DNA of 64,000 nucleotides from Bacteroidota bacterium (GTDB lineage: Bacteria > Bacteroidota > Ignavibacteria > UBA10030 > SZUA-254), in NCBI GenBank assembly GCA_020056225.1, contig JAGVIE010000055.1, positions 62,001 through 126,000 of the forward strand. The letters are read 5' to 3'. Within the stretch, counting starts at the first letter, position 1, and each line of letters opens with the position of its first letter. Both the position numbers and the translations under genes were made by a program. Positions 8,519 through 18,334 of this stretch are shown piece by piece. Below the pieces are notes generated by a model that saw nothing but the letters and a program-made list of their open reading frames with translations, did no database searches and was not told where the DNA came from.

Positions 8519-10315
8519 ATGGAACATATCAGAAATTTCTGCATAATCGCACACATAGATCACGGTAAGTCGACAATTGCCGATCGTCTTCTCGAGCGCA
8601 CCGGCACGATCACTGAACGTGAGATGAAGTTCAATCAAGTTCTCGACGATATGGAGCTTGAGCAGGAGCGCGGCATCACCATTAAGCTGCATGCTATCCA
8701 GATGAAATATAAAGCGAAGGATAGCAAAACTTACACGCTCAATCTCATAGATACGCCGGGGCATGTTGATTTTTCGTACGAGGTATCCCGATCACTTGAA
8801 GCATGTGAGGGGGCAATCCTTGTCGTTGATGCTTCACAGGGGGTGGAAGCTCAAACCATCAGTAATCTCTATCTTGCAATCGATGCCGGATTGGAAATAA
8901 TACCTGTCATCAATAAAATCGATTTGCCGAGTGCGATGGTCGATTCCGTTAAGCATCAGATAATGGATTTGATCGGATGCAAAGAGGATGAGATTATACT
9001 GTCGAGCGCAAAAATGAAGATTGGTATTGATGAAATCCTTGAAGCCGTAGTCAACCGTATCAAACCGCCCTCGGGCGATCCCAATGCTCCATTGCAAGCG
9101 CTCATCTTCGATTCAATCTTCGATGGATACCGCGGTTCGGTTGTTTACATCCGCGTTTTTCAAGGAACGCTAAAAGAGAAAGACAGGGTAAAATTTTTCG
9201 CCACCGATAAAATCTTCGATGCGGAGGAAGTCGGCATTCTTGAAATGCAGAGATTCCGGACGAAAGAACTTTCAGCAGGAGACGTCGGTTATCTTATTCC
9301 CGGCGCAAGAGATGTACACGATACAAAGGTAGGCGATACAATCACAAACGCGGACAATCCCGCATCAGGTCCGCTGCCGGGTTATAAAGAAGCTAAACCC
9401 ATGGTGTTTGCAGGCTTGTATCCGGTTGTACCGGACAACTTTGCGGAACTACGTGATTCACTTGAGAAACTCCGGATGAATGATGCCTCATTGATTTTTG
9501 AACCGGAGAGTTCGGTCGCTTTAGGATTTGGTTTTCGTGCCGGATTCTTAGGTTTACTGCACATGGAGATTATTCAGGAACGGCTCGAGCGCGAATATAA
9601 ACAAGAATTAATCACAACAGTGCCGAACGTCGAATATCGTATTGTGAAAATCGGCGGTGATGTAGTTCTGGTTGATAATCCCGCGATGATGCCTGCCGAG
9701 GGTGATATCGAACATGTGGAAGAGCCGTTTATAAGCGCGCAGATCATTGTGCCGACAGAATATATCGGCAATATTATGAAACTTTGCACGGATCGACGCG
9801 GAGTATATAAAAACACTACATATATTGACCCCACCCGTGCCGACTTACGATACGAATTGCCTCTGTCTGAAATCATTTTCGATTTTTACGACAAGCTAAA
9901 ATCCACATCGCGCGGATATGCTTCACTCGATTACGATTTTCTTGAGTACCGCAAATCGGATTTGGTGAAACTTGATATTCTGCTTAATGGAGAATCGGTT
10001 GACGCGCTATCGTCGATTGTCCATGAGGAAAAATCGTATGAATGGGGAAAGAAACTATGCGCGAAGCTCCGGAAATTAATTCCGCGCCAGATGTTTGAGG
10101 TAGTAATTCAAGCCGCAATCGGAAGCAAAGTAATATCAAGAGATACAATTTCGGCGATGAGGAAGAATGTCATTGCAAAATGTTACGGCGGAGATATTTC
10201 CCGCAAGCGAAAACTTCTTGAGAAACAAAAGGAAGGCAAAAAGCGTATGAAGCAGGTAGGCAGAGTCGAAATACCACAGGAAGCGTTCTTAGCCGTACTT
10301 TCGATGGAAGAATAA
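8519..10315 (+). CDS. lepA: elongation factor 4 (LepA)
   Basis: 598-residue translational GTPase that back-translocates or remodels stalled ribosomes. The GTPase domain has G1 AHIDHGKST (residues ~11-19), G3 DTPGHVDF and G4 NKID. It is followed by EF-G-like domains II, III and V ([20 protein letters not shown] is characteristic; the window reads [20 protein letters not shown]) and the LepA-specific C-terminal domain ending in [13 protein letters not shown]. Length matches the family. The frame stays open upstream to 8264 over the divergent lipoprotein, but conservation begins at [16 protein letters not shown], so the ATG at 8519 is used although no clear ribosome-binding site precedes it. It is the first gene of lepA-lepB1-lepB2-hemW; linkage to lepB and to hemW-like genes is common in bacteria. 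Confidence 0.96.
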   Translation: MEHIRNFCIIAHIDHGKSTIADRLLERTGTITEREMKFNQVLDDMELEQERGITIKLHAIQMKYKAKDSKTYTLNLIDTPGHVDFSYEVSRSLEACEGAILVVDASQGVEAQTISNLYLAIDAGLEIIPVINKIDLPSAMVDSVKHQIMDLIGCKEDEIILSSAKMKIGIDEILEAVVNRIKPPSGDPNAPLQALIFDSIFDGYRGSVVYIRVFQGTLKEKDRVKFFATDKIFDAEEVGILEMQRFRTKELSAGDVGYLIPGARDVHDTKVGDTITNADNPASGPLPGYKEAKPMVFAGLYPVVPDNFAELRDSLEKLRMNDASLIFEPESSVALGFGFRAGFLGLLHMEIIQERLEREYKQELITTVPNVEYRIVKIGGDVVLVDNPAMMPAEGDIEHVEEPFISAQIIVPTEYIGNIMKLCTDRRGVYKNTTYIDPTRADLRYELPLSEIIFDFYDKLKSTSRGYASLDYDFLEYRKSDLVKLDILLNGESVDALSSIVHEEKSYEWGKKLCAKLRKLIPRQMFEVVIQAAIGSKVISRDTISAMRKNVIAKCYGGDISRKRKLLEKQKEGKKRMKQVGRVEIPQEAFLAVLSMEE

Positions 10316-10362
10316 AAATCGGGTAAATAAAAATTTAATATTTATTAGAAGGTAATTTCAGA

Positions 10363-11265
10363 ATGAAGAATACCAAGAGTGAACCAGATAAGAGGATCGT
10401 GCCGCAGGATTTCAAATCGAAATTATTGGCAGGACTGAAAGAATTCGCCATAGTATTCGGCGCGTTTCTTATCCTTAATAGTTTTGTCATCGCCTCGTTC
10501 GAAGTACCGACCGGTTCGATGGAGAATGAAATTATGACAGGTGATTTTCTTCTTGTAAATAAATTTATCTTCGGCGGAACCACGCCGCAAACAATTCCAT
10601 TCACGAACATAAAAATTCCCGCGTTTAAATTACCGGCGCCATGGAGTGTTGAACGCGGTGATATTATTGTTTTCATGTTTCCGGGTTACCGCGATGAAGC
10701 TGAGGCAAACCCATTCGCATATTATCTTAAACGCTGTATGGCATTATCCGGCGATACGCTGCAAGTCATCAATCGCGTCGTGTATGTTAACGGTAAACCT
10801 GCCCCTGTTCCGGAAAATGTAAAATTTAATTATTCGAACATCAAGCCAGCCGGCTATGCCGAGCCAAAGATTTTCCCAAAAGGTGCGCCATTCAATGAAG
10901 ATAATTATGGACCAATTATTATCCCCAAAAAAGGGGATATAGTCAATCTGACTCCGGATAATTATTTCCAGTGGAATACTTTCATAAAGCGAGAAGGGCA
11001 TTCCATTGAAATGCGAAACGGAAGAATATCTATCGATAAGCAAGGTAAAACATCCTATACGGTTGAACGGGACTATGCATTCGGGATGGGTGACAACAGG
11101 GATAACAGTTTAGACAGCCGTTTCTGGGGTTTCATTCCTATTAATTCAATTGTAGGAACCCCGCTGATTGTTTACTGGTCATGGGATCCGGATCTTCCTC
11201 TACTGGATATAGGTAATAAGCTGTCGACGGTGCGGTGGAACAGGTTCGGAACATTAGTGAAATAA
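10363..11265 (+). CDS. lepB: signal peptidase I, first copy
   Basis: 300-residue inner-membrane serine protease that cleaves Sec and Tat signal peptides. One transmembrane segment at ~27-46 precedes the catalytic Ser52 in PTGSMENEI. The general-base Lys is K123 in YYLKRCMALSGD. Box E reads GDNRDNSLDSRFWG, fully conserved. An insert between boxes C and D makes it longer than the classic ~250 residues, as is usual in Bacteroidota. GAAGGT precedes the ATG. It lies 47 bases after lepA and 6 bases before a second signal peptidase. Confidence 0.93.
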   Translation: MKNTKSEPDKRIVPQDFKSKLLAGLKEFAIVFGAFLILNSFVIASFEVPTGSMENEIMTGDFLLVNKFIFGGTTPQTIPFTNIKIPAFKLPAPWSVERGDIIVFMFPGYRDEAEANPFAYYLKRCMALSGDTLQVINRVVYVNGKPAPVPENVKFNYSNIKPAGYAEPKIFPKGAPFNEDNYGPIIIPKKGDIVNLTPDNYFQWNTFIKREGHSIEMRNGRISIDKQGKTSYTVERDYAFGMGDNRDNSLDSRFWGFIPINSIVGTPLIVYWSWDPDLPLLDIGNKLSTVRWNRFGTLVK

Positions 11266-11271
11266 TTTTCA

Positions 11272-12075
11272 ATGTTAAGAGATCATTCCAGGAAGCGGTT
11301 GCTGAGTTATCTTGGGATAATTGCATTAACGCTTGTGGGCGGATTGACGCTTAAATTTTTTTTTATCGATGCGGTTTGTGTTCCATCTGCGTCGATGGAA
11401 TCGAGCCTGCTCCCGGGTGACTATATCTTTGTAAACAAACTAATTTATGGCGCAAAACTGCCCGGAAAAATTCCTTTCTCGAATGTTTCTCTTCCTTTGT
11501 TTCAGTTTCCATCATTGAAAAATATTCAGCGCGGCGACGTTATTGTATTTGAATTTCCACGAGAAATGGAAAGGCGAATCGATCCTTTGTATTTTGTCAA
11601 ACGATGTATAGGTATTGCAGGCGATACTGTTGAAATTCACAATGGGAATCTGTTTGTGAACGGAAAGGTATTTAGACAATCTCATACGACACTGATTGGT
11701 GAAAAAGAGCGGTATGGCCCGGTCGTTATCCCGAAAATAGGTTCGGTGGTTACAATCACGGAAGAAAATTATTCCGTCATGGAATCACTTATCAAAATAG
11801 AAGGTCATACTATAGAACGATCACCTTCTTCTAATTTCATAATCGATGGACATCCTGCGTCTGCTTACACGGTAAAGAATAATTATTATTTTGTTCTTGG
11901 TGATAATATCGATCACAGTTCCGATAGCAGAAGCTGGGGTTTCTTGCCGGAAGATAATATAATAGGGCAGGCAATGGTTGTCTATTGGTCAGTAGACGCT
12001 GGAAAATCTTCGCCGCATCCCACCGGTTTATTTTCTTCGATCCGTTGGAACAGGATAGGAACGTTTATCTATTGA
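11272..12075 (+). CDS. signal peptidase I, second copy
   Basis: 267-residue paralogue of the preceding gene. Transmembrane segment ~14-34, catalytic Ser41 in PSASMESSLLPGD, Lys110 in YFVKRCIGIAGD. Box E is altered to GDNIDHSSDSRSWG: the Arg and Asn of GDNRDNS are replaced by Ile and His, while the DSR-WG part is kept. It is probably active, since both catalytic residues are present, but the substrate range may differ from copy 1. The six-base gap and shared domain order suggest tandem duplication and co-transcription. Confidence 0.88.
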   Translation: MLRDHSRKRLLSYLGIIALTLVGGLTLKFFFIDAVCVPSASMESSLLPGDYIFVNKLIYGAKLPGKIPFSNVSLPLFQFPSLKNIQRGDVIVFEFPREMERRIDPLYFVKRCIGIAGDTVEIHNGNLFVNGKVFRQSHTTLIGEKERYGPVVIPKIGSVVTITEENYSVMESLIKIEGHTIERSPSSNFIIDGHPASAYTVKNNYYFVLGDNIDHSSDSRSWGFLPEDNIIGQAMVVYWSVDAGKSSPHPTGLFSSIRWNRIGTFIY

Positions 12076-12102
12076 TCATCAAAAATAATCCTACATCGGC
12101 TT

Positions 12103-13236
12103 TTGTCTAGTCTCTATATCCATATTCCGTTTTGTGAGCGCAAGTGCATGTATTGCGATTTTTATTCGATTGAAAATCATGAAACAATCGATAAATTTCT
12201 TAACGCACTGCATCAAGAGATCAATCTCTATAAACATTACGGTGAAATGGAAAAATATCAAACGATCTATTTCGGTGGCGGAACCCCGTCACTTTTAATG
12301 CCGGAACAAATCGGAGAAATAATTAATCATCTCAAACAAAGTTATTCATCAGAGCCGGATACTGAAATTACGATGGAGGTGAATCCCGGCACTGTCGATC
12401 GTGAGAAACTGGAGGGCTATCGTTCTGCCGGTGTAAATCGCCTGAGTATCGGCGTTCAATCGTTCGATGACAAAGAACTCAATTTTCTGACGCGTATCCA
12501 CTCTTCCGATGAAGCGGCACGATCGATCATGCTAGCGCGCGAATGCGGTTTCGAAAATCTAAGTATAGATTTAATCTATGCTCTTCCGGATCAAGAACTG
12601 TCGTCTTGGAAAAAAACATTAAATAAAGCAATTTCTTTCAAGCCCGAGCATATATCCGCATACAGTCTTATCGTCGAAGAAAATACACCCCTTGCCGAAT
12701 CGGTGTCAACGGGAAAGATATCACTTTTGTCTATCGAAGATGATGCCGCCATGTATGAACTTACGATGGAGATGATGCTGGAAAACGGTTATGAGCATTA
12801 CGAAGTTTCAAACTATGCGAGACCGGGCTATCATTCAAGACATAACACTAACTATTGGAATCATTCGAATTATTTAGGCTTGGGACCGTCGGCTCATTCA
12901 TATTGGGCGGGAAGACGTTGGTGGAATATCCGCGATATAGAAGAGTACTGTCGAAGGATAACACGAGGCGAACTCCCAATAGACGGTGAAGAGATCCTGA
13001 CCAATAATCAATTATTGGATGAAACTGTAATGTTGGGATTAAGGACAGGTGTTCTTGATATTTCCTATCTGAAGAAAAGATTCAATATAAAATTTACAGA
13101 TGAATTGCAATCAATCATAAAGCAATCGTTAAGTGATAAACTCGCTAGGATAGAGGGTGATATCCTTCGTTTAACCAATAAAGGATTTTTAGTGTGTGAT
13201 GAGTTGAGCCAAAGGATTCTTTCAGCAATCCAATGA
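12103..13236 (+). CDS. hemW: radical SAM heme chaperone HemW (coproporphyrinogen oxidase-like)
   Basis: 377 residues. The N-terminal radical SAM domain carries CERKCMYC (C11, C15, C18, spacing CxxxCxxC), the SAM-binding YFGGGTPS and, further on, GVQSFDDKEL. The C-terminal HemN-like domain includes SNYARPGYHSRHNTNYW. HemW proteins lack the extra N-terminal segment of true HemN and act as heme chaperones rather than oxidases; that is family knowledge. No ATG is available at the N-terminus: the conserved SLYIHIPFC segment is reached from a TTG at 12103, so a TTG start is chosen. It is the last gene of the lepA cluster, 27 bases after the second signal peptidase. Confidence 0.88.
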   Translation: MSSLYIHIPFCERKCMYCDFYSIENHETIDKFLNALHQEINLYKHYGEMEKYQTIYFGGGTPSLLMPEQIGEIINHLKQSYSSEPDTEITMEVNPGTVDREKLEGYRSAGVNRLSIGVQSFDDKELNFLTRIHSSDEAARSIMLARECGFENLSIDLIYALPDQELSSWKKTLNKAISFKPEHISAYSLIVEENTPLAESVSTGKISLLSIEDDAAMYELTMEMMLENGYEHYEVSNYARPGYHSRHNTNYWNHSNYLGLGPSAHSYWAGRRWWNIRDIEEYCRRITRGELPIDGEEILTNNQLLDETVMLGLRTGVLDISYLKKRFNIKFTDELQSIIKQSLSDKLARIEGDILRLTNKGFLVCDELSQRILSAIQ

Positions 13237-13325
13237 GAAGCCACTTCTTGCGATTGTTTGATATTTCTTCTATATTTATTCCGCAATGGACTTTTTAACA
13301 GTATTCAATATTTACCGAGGATTCA

Positions 13326-16103
13326 ATGAGTGATAAGAAAATCAACCGGATTATTGCATTAGTGGTGTTTTTAATAACTACGATTGTTTATTTAAAAACA
13401 ATGTCGGTTACAGTAGTTTTTTGGGATGTAGGCGAGTTTATTGCCGCATCGGTTTTATTACAGGTTCCTCATCCGCCGGGGTCTCCGCTATTCATACTGT
13501 TAGGAAGAATAGCGTCGCAAATACCGTTTTTCACCGATATAGCTGCGCGTGTTCATGCGGTTTCGATGATTGGAAGTTCGCTTGCTATCATTTTTGTTTA
13601 TCTTGTTTCAGTAAAATTGATCTCTCACTTTCGCGGGTTACCATCGACAGCGATGGATCGCTTGGTTGTGTACGGCGCATCAGCAATAGGCGCCTTGACG
13701 CTAGCCTTCAGTACGACTTATTGGGATAATTCTACCGAAGCGGAAGTTTATGGCATCAGCATGTTGTTTGTATCTGCGATCATCTGGCTTGCAATGCGGT
13801 GGTGGGAAGAATCGGAAACGCCGCATAACGAGAAGTATATACTGCTTATAGCTTATCTTGTCGGACTTTCGGTTGGTGTGCATCTTCTTTCAGTTTTAGC
13901 AATTTTTCCGGTTTTAATGTTGATATATTTCCGGCGCTACGAATTTACCAGAAAGAGTTTTATCCGGTTCGGCATCATCGGTATAATTATTTTCTTCATC
14001 ATTTATCCGGGTGTTGTACAATTTCTTCCATCGATGCTCGATGGTGAATTCAAAGGTTTTAAGAGCGATCTGTTGCCGTTCGTACCGCCATTAGCTGTCA
14101 TCGCGGCAGCGTATGGTATCTACAGGGCAAAACAAACAAAAAATAAAATGCTTCAGATGGCATGTCTTTCTTTTTTGCTGATTGTACTTGGATACACCAC
14201 TTACACTCTCGTTATCATGCGCGCGAATGTTGCCGATCTGCCTATGAATGAAAACGCTCCGCACGATTTATCGGGTTTAACAAGTTATCTCGGCCGTGAG
14301 CAGTACGGTGATACCCCGATGTTAAAAGGAGAAAGCTGGGATAACGACCAGCAGACATATGTTGAAAAGATATTTCCTCGCCGGTGGTCTCGCGAAGCTA
14401 TGCACGAACCAACCCGCGTGAATTATACAAGCGAAACAGATTTCTTCCTGAAGTACCAAGTCAATCATATGTTTATACGGTACGTACTCTGGAATTTTAT
14501 CGGCGCTGACGGAGATCAACAGGACGCGGGGGTTAGCTGGAAGCATACATGGGGGATACCGTTCCTGATGGCGCTACTGGGAATCTATTACCATTTCCGC
14601 AAGGATTGGAAAATGGCCACGATTTTCATGACGATGTTTATCATTATGGGTATCATTCTGGATTTATATCAGAACCAGCAGGATCCGCAGCCCCGTGAGC
14701 GTGATTATTTTTATGTCGGTGCTTATTATGTTATGGCGCTCTGGATTTCAATAGGGATTGTAGGATTGATTGATCTTCTCAAAGAAAAGATTAAGAAAGA
14801 AAATCTTATCAAGACTGCTACATCAGGTATTTTAGTCTTGAGTATGGCAGCGATCCCAGTGAATCTTTTACGCGTCAATTGGCATGAGCATGATCGCAGT
14901 GGTCAATATATAGCATGGGATTATTCGTATAATCTTCTTCAGAGCTGTGACCCGAATGCTATCCTGTTTACAAATGGCGATAATGATACTTTTCCGCTCT
15001 GGTATCTGCAAGATGTAGAAGGTGTGCGGAGAGATATTCGAATAGTGAATCTGAGTCTGGTTAACACATCCTGGTACATTCTGCAGTTGAAGAACCAGAT
15101 GCCTCATGGTACCGCAAAGGTTCCGATTTCCTTCAGTAATCAGCAGATAGACCGCATATCTCCTGTGGCGTGGAAGCCGCGCCAGATGGATATACCAGTT
15201 TCGAAAGATATCGTAGATCGTTTCATCACTTCAGATCAGCCAAAACTGTCGCACGTACAACTTGTGGATTCCAGCGTTCTAAAACAAGGCAAGATAACTT
15301 TCACGATGAGCGGAGTGCCTTACCAGGGTGATGTTCGAATTCTTCGTGTACAGGATATAATGGTACGCGATATAATCTTAGCGAATCGCTGGGAACGACC
15401 CATTCATTTTGCGGTAACATGTTCCCCCGATTCTAAGATCGGTCTGGATAATTATCTTTGGATGCACGGTTTAACTTATAAATTCAAACCGTTTAAAATC
15501 CAATCGAATGATATCGGCGTGGATTTTGACGTAATGAAACAATCTCTCCTCACGGACGATGTTCAGCCGTCGAAGACCCCGCAGAATGGTTTTATCTTTA
15601 GGAATCTGAACAATCCAGATGTATACTATGACGAAAACGTTCAGCGGATGGTGATGAATTACCGATTCAATTTCATTCGTCTCGCAGAATACGCGATGAG
15701 AGTTAACAATGATAAAGAGTTGGCGGCAAATTCTATGAAGCGGATGGAAAAACTTGTTCCATTCTCTATTCTACCTATGGATGAACCGCGTATAGTTTCG
15801 TACATTATGACTATGTTCAATCAGTTCGGCGATAAAGAGAATTTTGAAATTTACGCAAAGTATCTTGAAAAGAATGCCTTGGATATGATCAACAACGATC
15901 GAATAGATTCACAGGACCCGTTCTTGCCCTACAGAACGCTTGTAGATATATATGATGCGCGTCAGGATTACAATTCGGCAATAGATATTCTGAAACGAGC
16001 CTCGATCAAATATCCAAATGTACCGGATTTGATTAATCGTATTTCATTTTACGAACAGAAGTTGAAGGGACCGTCGGTTCCCGATACTAATAAAGGTAAA
16101 TAA
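13326..16103 (+). CDS. DUF2723 (TMEM260-like) membrane mannosyltransferase family protein
   Basis: 925 residues. The N-terminal ~500 residues contain about 11-12 transmembrane helices, beginning with the DUF2723 signature VFWDVGEFIAAS followed by HPPGSPLF. The family includes TMEM260, an O-mannosyltransferase of the GT-C fold, so transfer of a lipid-linked sugar to exported protein is likely. The Asp in FWDVGEF is the expected catalytic acid of the first periplasmic loop. The soluble C-terminal half ends with helical TPR-like repeats (LVDIYDARQDYNSAIDIL) and would lie outside. It stands 89 bases after hemW with its own GAGG-type ribosome-binding site. It precedes a glycan cluster, which fits surface glycosylation, possibly of T9SS cargo. 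Confidence 0.82.
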   Translation: MSDKKINRIIALVVFLITTIVYLKTMSVTVVFWDVGEFIAASVLLQVPHPPGSPLFILLGRIASQIPFFTDIAARVHAVSMIGSSLAIIFVYLVSVKLISHFRGLPSTAMDRLVVYGASAIGALTLAFSTTYWDNSTEAEVYGISMLFVSAIIWLAMRWWEESETPHNEKYILLIAYLVGLSVGVHLLSVLAIFPVLMLIYFRRYEFTRKSFIRFGIIGIIIFFIIYPGVVQFLPSMLDGEFKGFKSDLLPFVPPLAVIAAAYGIYRAKQTKNKMLQMACLSFLLIVLGYTTYTLVIMRANVADLPMNENAPHDLSGLTSYLGREQYGDTPMLKGESWDNDQQTYVEKIFPRRWSREAMHEPTRVNYTSETDFFLKYQVNHMFIRYVLWNFIGADGDQQDAGVSWKHTWGIPFLMALLGIYYHFRKDWKMATIFMTMFIIMGIILDLYQNQQDPQPRERDYFYVGAYYVMALWISIGIVGLIDLLKEKIKKENLIKTATSGILVLSMAAIPVNLLRVNWHEHDRSGQYIAWDYSYNLLQSCDPNAILFTNGDNDTFPLWYLQDVEGVRRDIRIVNLSLVNTSWYILQLKNQMPHGTAKVPISFSNQQIDRISPVAWKPRQMDIPVSKDIVDRFITSDQPKLSHVQLVDSSVLKQGKITFTMSGVPYQGDVRILRVQDIMVRDIILANRWERPIHFAVTCSPDSKIGLDNYLWMHGLTYKFKPFKIQSNDIGVDFDVMKQSLLTDDVQPSKTPQNGFIFRNLNNPDVYYDENVQRMVMNYRFNFIRLAEYAMRVNNDKELAANSMKRMEKLVPFSILPMDEPRIVSYIMTMFNQFGDKENFEIYAKYLEKNALDMINNDRIDSQDPFLPYRTLVDIYDARQDYNSAIDILKRASIKYPNVPDLINRISFYEQKLKGPSVPDTNKGK

Positions 16104-16124
16104 GATTAATTCTGAAATTACATC

Positions 16125-16170
16125 GATCATCGGAGACGGGCAGCATATATTTCCGCGCGTCTCGATGATC
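16125..16170 (+). terminator. intrinsic terminator after the DUF2723 gene
   Basis: GATCATCGGAGACG (16125-16138) pairs with CGTCTCGATGATC (16158-16170) with one bulged base, followed by ATTTTAT. It separates the DUF2723 gene from the glycosyltransferase cluster. Confidence 0.65.
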
Positions 16171-16222
16171 ATTTTATATATGACGATCCACCATCAACGG
16201 TAACTATCAATAAATCAGAAGT

Positions 16223-17341
16223 ATGAAGATCCTTGTCTTTAATTGGCAAGACATCAAGAATCCGCAGGCTGGTGGCGCGGAGGTTCATTTCCATGAAATA
16301 TTCTCTCGTGTCGTTAAGCTCGGGCACGAAGTAACTTTGTACTGCTCGTCTTTCCAAGGCTCACAGCCGGAAGAAACTATAAATGGAGTTAGGGTAATCC
16401 GTGAAGGCGGAAGGTATTTCTTTAACGTAAATGTGCCGCTCCGTTATTGGAAACAATTTAAGCACGAGAAATTCGATATCGTCATAGACGATACGAATAA
16501 AATTCCATTTTTCACTCCTCTATTTGTCCGCGAACCTCTCTATTTCATTATCCATCATTTATTCGATAAAGCAATATTTAAAGAGGCGCCGCTGCCGTTA
16601 GCGCTTTATGTATTTCTGATGGAAAAATTGGGAATCGCGGTTGCCCGGTGGAAACGAATTCCGACGATGGTCGTTTCACCCAGTACCCGTGCGGAAGTTC
16701 TTGAGAAAGGTTTTCGCAATGAGGATATCGAGTTTGCATATAATTGCGTAGATCATAATCTCCATCATCCCGCCGGAATACCACGCAGTGCAGTTCCAAT
16801 GATCGGTTACTTCGGAAGGCTGAAGAAGTACAAATCTGCAGATCATCTTCTTCAAGCCTTCGTACGTGTCAAGTCTGAAATACCCGATCTGAAACTTATT
16901 GTTATCGGAGATGGAGATTATCGCAGACATCTTGAACAGTTGGCGCACAATCTTGGAATCGAGAATGATGTTCGATTTACCGGATACGTCGATGAGTCTG
17001 AGAAAGTTAAATTGCTTCAACAAATCTGGTTTATGGTAAATACTTCGTCAAAGGAAGGATGGGGTTTGACGGTCGTGGAGGCGAATGCATGTGGAACCAC
17101 CGTCTTAGGATCAAATGTTCCCGGTCTTCGTGATGCTATTAAGAATGGTGAAACAGGTCTGCTTTATGAATATGGGAATATTGATGAGTTGACTAAGAAA
17201 ATATTAATGTTGATCAATGACCCAGACTTGCGCAACCGCCTTGCACAAAATGCCATAGCATTTTCCAAAACGTTCGATTGGAATGTTGTCGCGAAGCAAG
17301 TGGTTGAGTTACTTGAAAAACGAATCGGACATAAAAGATAG
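16223..17341 (+). CDS. GT4 family glycosyltransferase
   Basis: 372 residues with the two Rossmann halves of a GT-B enzyme. N-terminal acceptor domain has NPQAGGAEVHFHEI. The donor domain starts with IGYFGRLKKYKSADHLLQAF and has the retaining GT4 EX7E motif in KEGWGLTVVEANACG (catalytic and donor-binding glutamates). It is a cytosolic, membrane-associated enzyme that adds a sugar from a nucleotide donor to a growing lipid-linked glycan. No signal peptide. It is the first of five closely packed glycan genes, 21 bases before the next. The specific sugar cannot be read from sequence. Confidence 0.85.
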   Translation: MKILVFNWQDIKNPQAGGAEVHFHEIFSRVVKLGHEVTLYCSSFQGSQPEETINGVRVIREGGRYFFNVNVPLRYWKQFKHEKFDIVIDDTNKIPFFTPLFVREPLYFIIHHLFDKAIFKEAPLPLALYVFLMEKLGIAVARWKRIPTMVVSPSTRAEVLEKGFRNEDIEFAYNCVDHNLHHPAGIPRSAVPMIGYFGRLKKYKSADHLLQAFVRVKSEIPDLKLIVIGDGDYRRHLEQLAHNLGIENDVRFTGYVDESEKVKLLQQIWFMVNTSSKEGWGLTVVEANACGTTVLGSNVPGLRDAIKNGETGLLYEYGNIDELTKKILMLINDPDLRNRLAQNAIAFSKTFDWNVVAKQVVELLEKRIGHKR

Positions 17342-17362
17342 CATGATAATTTCCAATCCTGC

Positions 17363-18334
17363 ATGAAAATTCTTTTCATATCGGCTTTTCATAAATCATT
17401 TATTCAGGATGATATCGATGTACTGGAAAAACATTTCGCAGTTCATAAAAATATCGGTCATGGTTTACCTGCAATCTTTAAAATAATATTCAATAGTTTG
17501 ACTGCCGACGTAGTCTTCTGCTGGTTTGCATCGGTCTATGCATTTTTCGGCGTGGCTTTTGGAAGATTGATGGGGTTGAAGTCCATCGTAATAGTCGGCG
17601 GGGTGGATGTTGCCAACGATAAAGAGTTAGGATACGGTATCTGGCTGAATCCTTGGAAAGCGCGGCTCGTCCGTTATGTGTTTCATCATGCAACTCACAT
17701 TCTTGTAGTTGATCCGAGCTTACAAAAAAAAGCAATTGAACTTGCCGAATATGACGGCAGAAATATTTCTTATCTTCCCACGGGATACGACTGTAATTAT
17801 TGGAAAAATATCGGAGAAAAAGAATCAAGCATACTGACAGTTGCCATTGTAAAAGATGAACGAACCTTCCGATTAAAAGGAATAGATATTCTGATCGCAG
17901 TGGCGAGAAACATGCCCGATGTTAATTTCATTGTAGTCGGAACTGATCCCGATGTTGCGTTTCAATATCAGCCACCTCTTAATATTAAATTCATTGAACC
18001 GGTAACACGTGAACAATTATTGCCTTTCTACCAGAGATCAAAGGTATATTGCCAGCCCTCAAGACATGAAGGACTCCCGAATGCTCTTTGTGAAGCCATG
18101 CTGTGCGGATGCATACCTGTTGCTACAGAAGTAGGCGGCAGTCCGACCGCCGTTGGAGACGCGGGTTTTCTCGTTCCACCTGCCGATTCTACCGCGCTTA
18201 TGATTGGTCTCAGGGACGCGTTGTGCACGAACGAGAGTGTAGGCATGAAAGCCCGTGCGAGGATAGTAGCTTTATTCCCGGATGAAAAACGTGAGTCTGA
18301 ATTAGTTCGTCTAATTCGGGGAGAGAGAGAATGA
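17363..18334 (+). CDS. GT4 family glycosyltransferase
   Basis: 323 residues, GT-B fold. The donor half includes VGTDPDVAFQY, QPSRHEGLPNALCEAMLCG (EX7E: E in HEG and E in CEA) and EVGGSPTAVGDAGFLVPP. The N-terminal half is shorter than in the preceding enzyme. The gene ends in an ATGA overlap with the flippase, indicating translational coupling. It probably acts on the same lipid-linked oligosaccharide as its neighbours; sugar specificity is unknown. Confidence 0.83.
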   Translation: MKILFISAFHKSFIQDDIDVLEKHFAVHKNIGHGLPAIFKIIFNSLTADVVFCWFASVYAFFGVAFGRLMGLKSIVIVGGVDVANDKELGYGIWLNPWKARLVRYVFHHATHILVVDPSLQKKAIELAEYDGRNISYLPTGYDCNYWKNIGEKESSILTVAIVKDERTFRLKGIDILIAVARNMPDVNFIVVGTDPDVAFQYQPPLNIKFIEPVTREQLLPFYQRSKVYCQPSRHEGLPNALCEAMLCGCIPVATEVGGSPTAVGDAGFLVPPADSTALMIGLRDALCTNESVGMKARARIVALFPDEKRESELVRLIRGERE

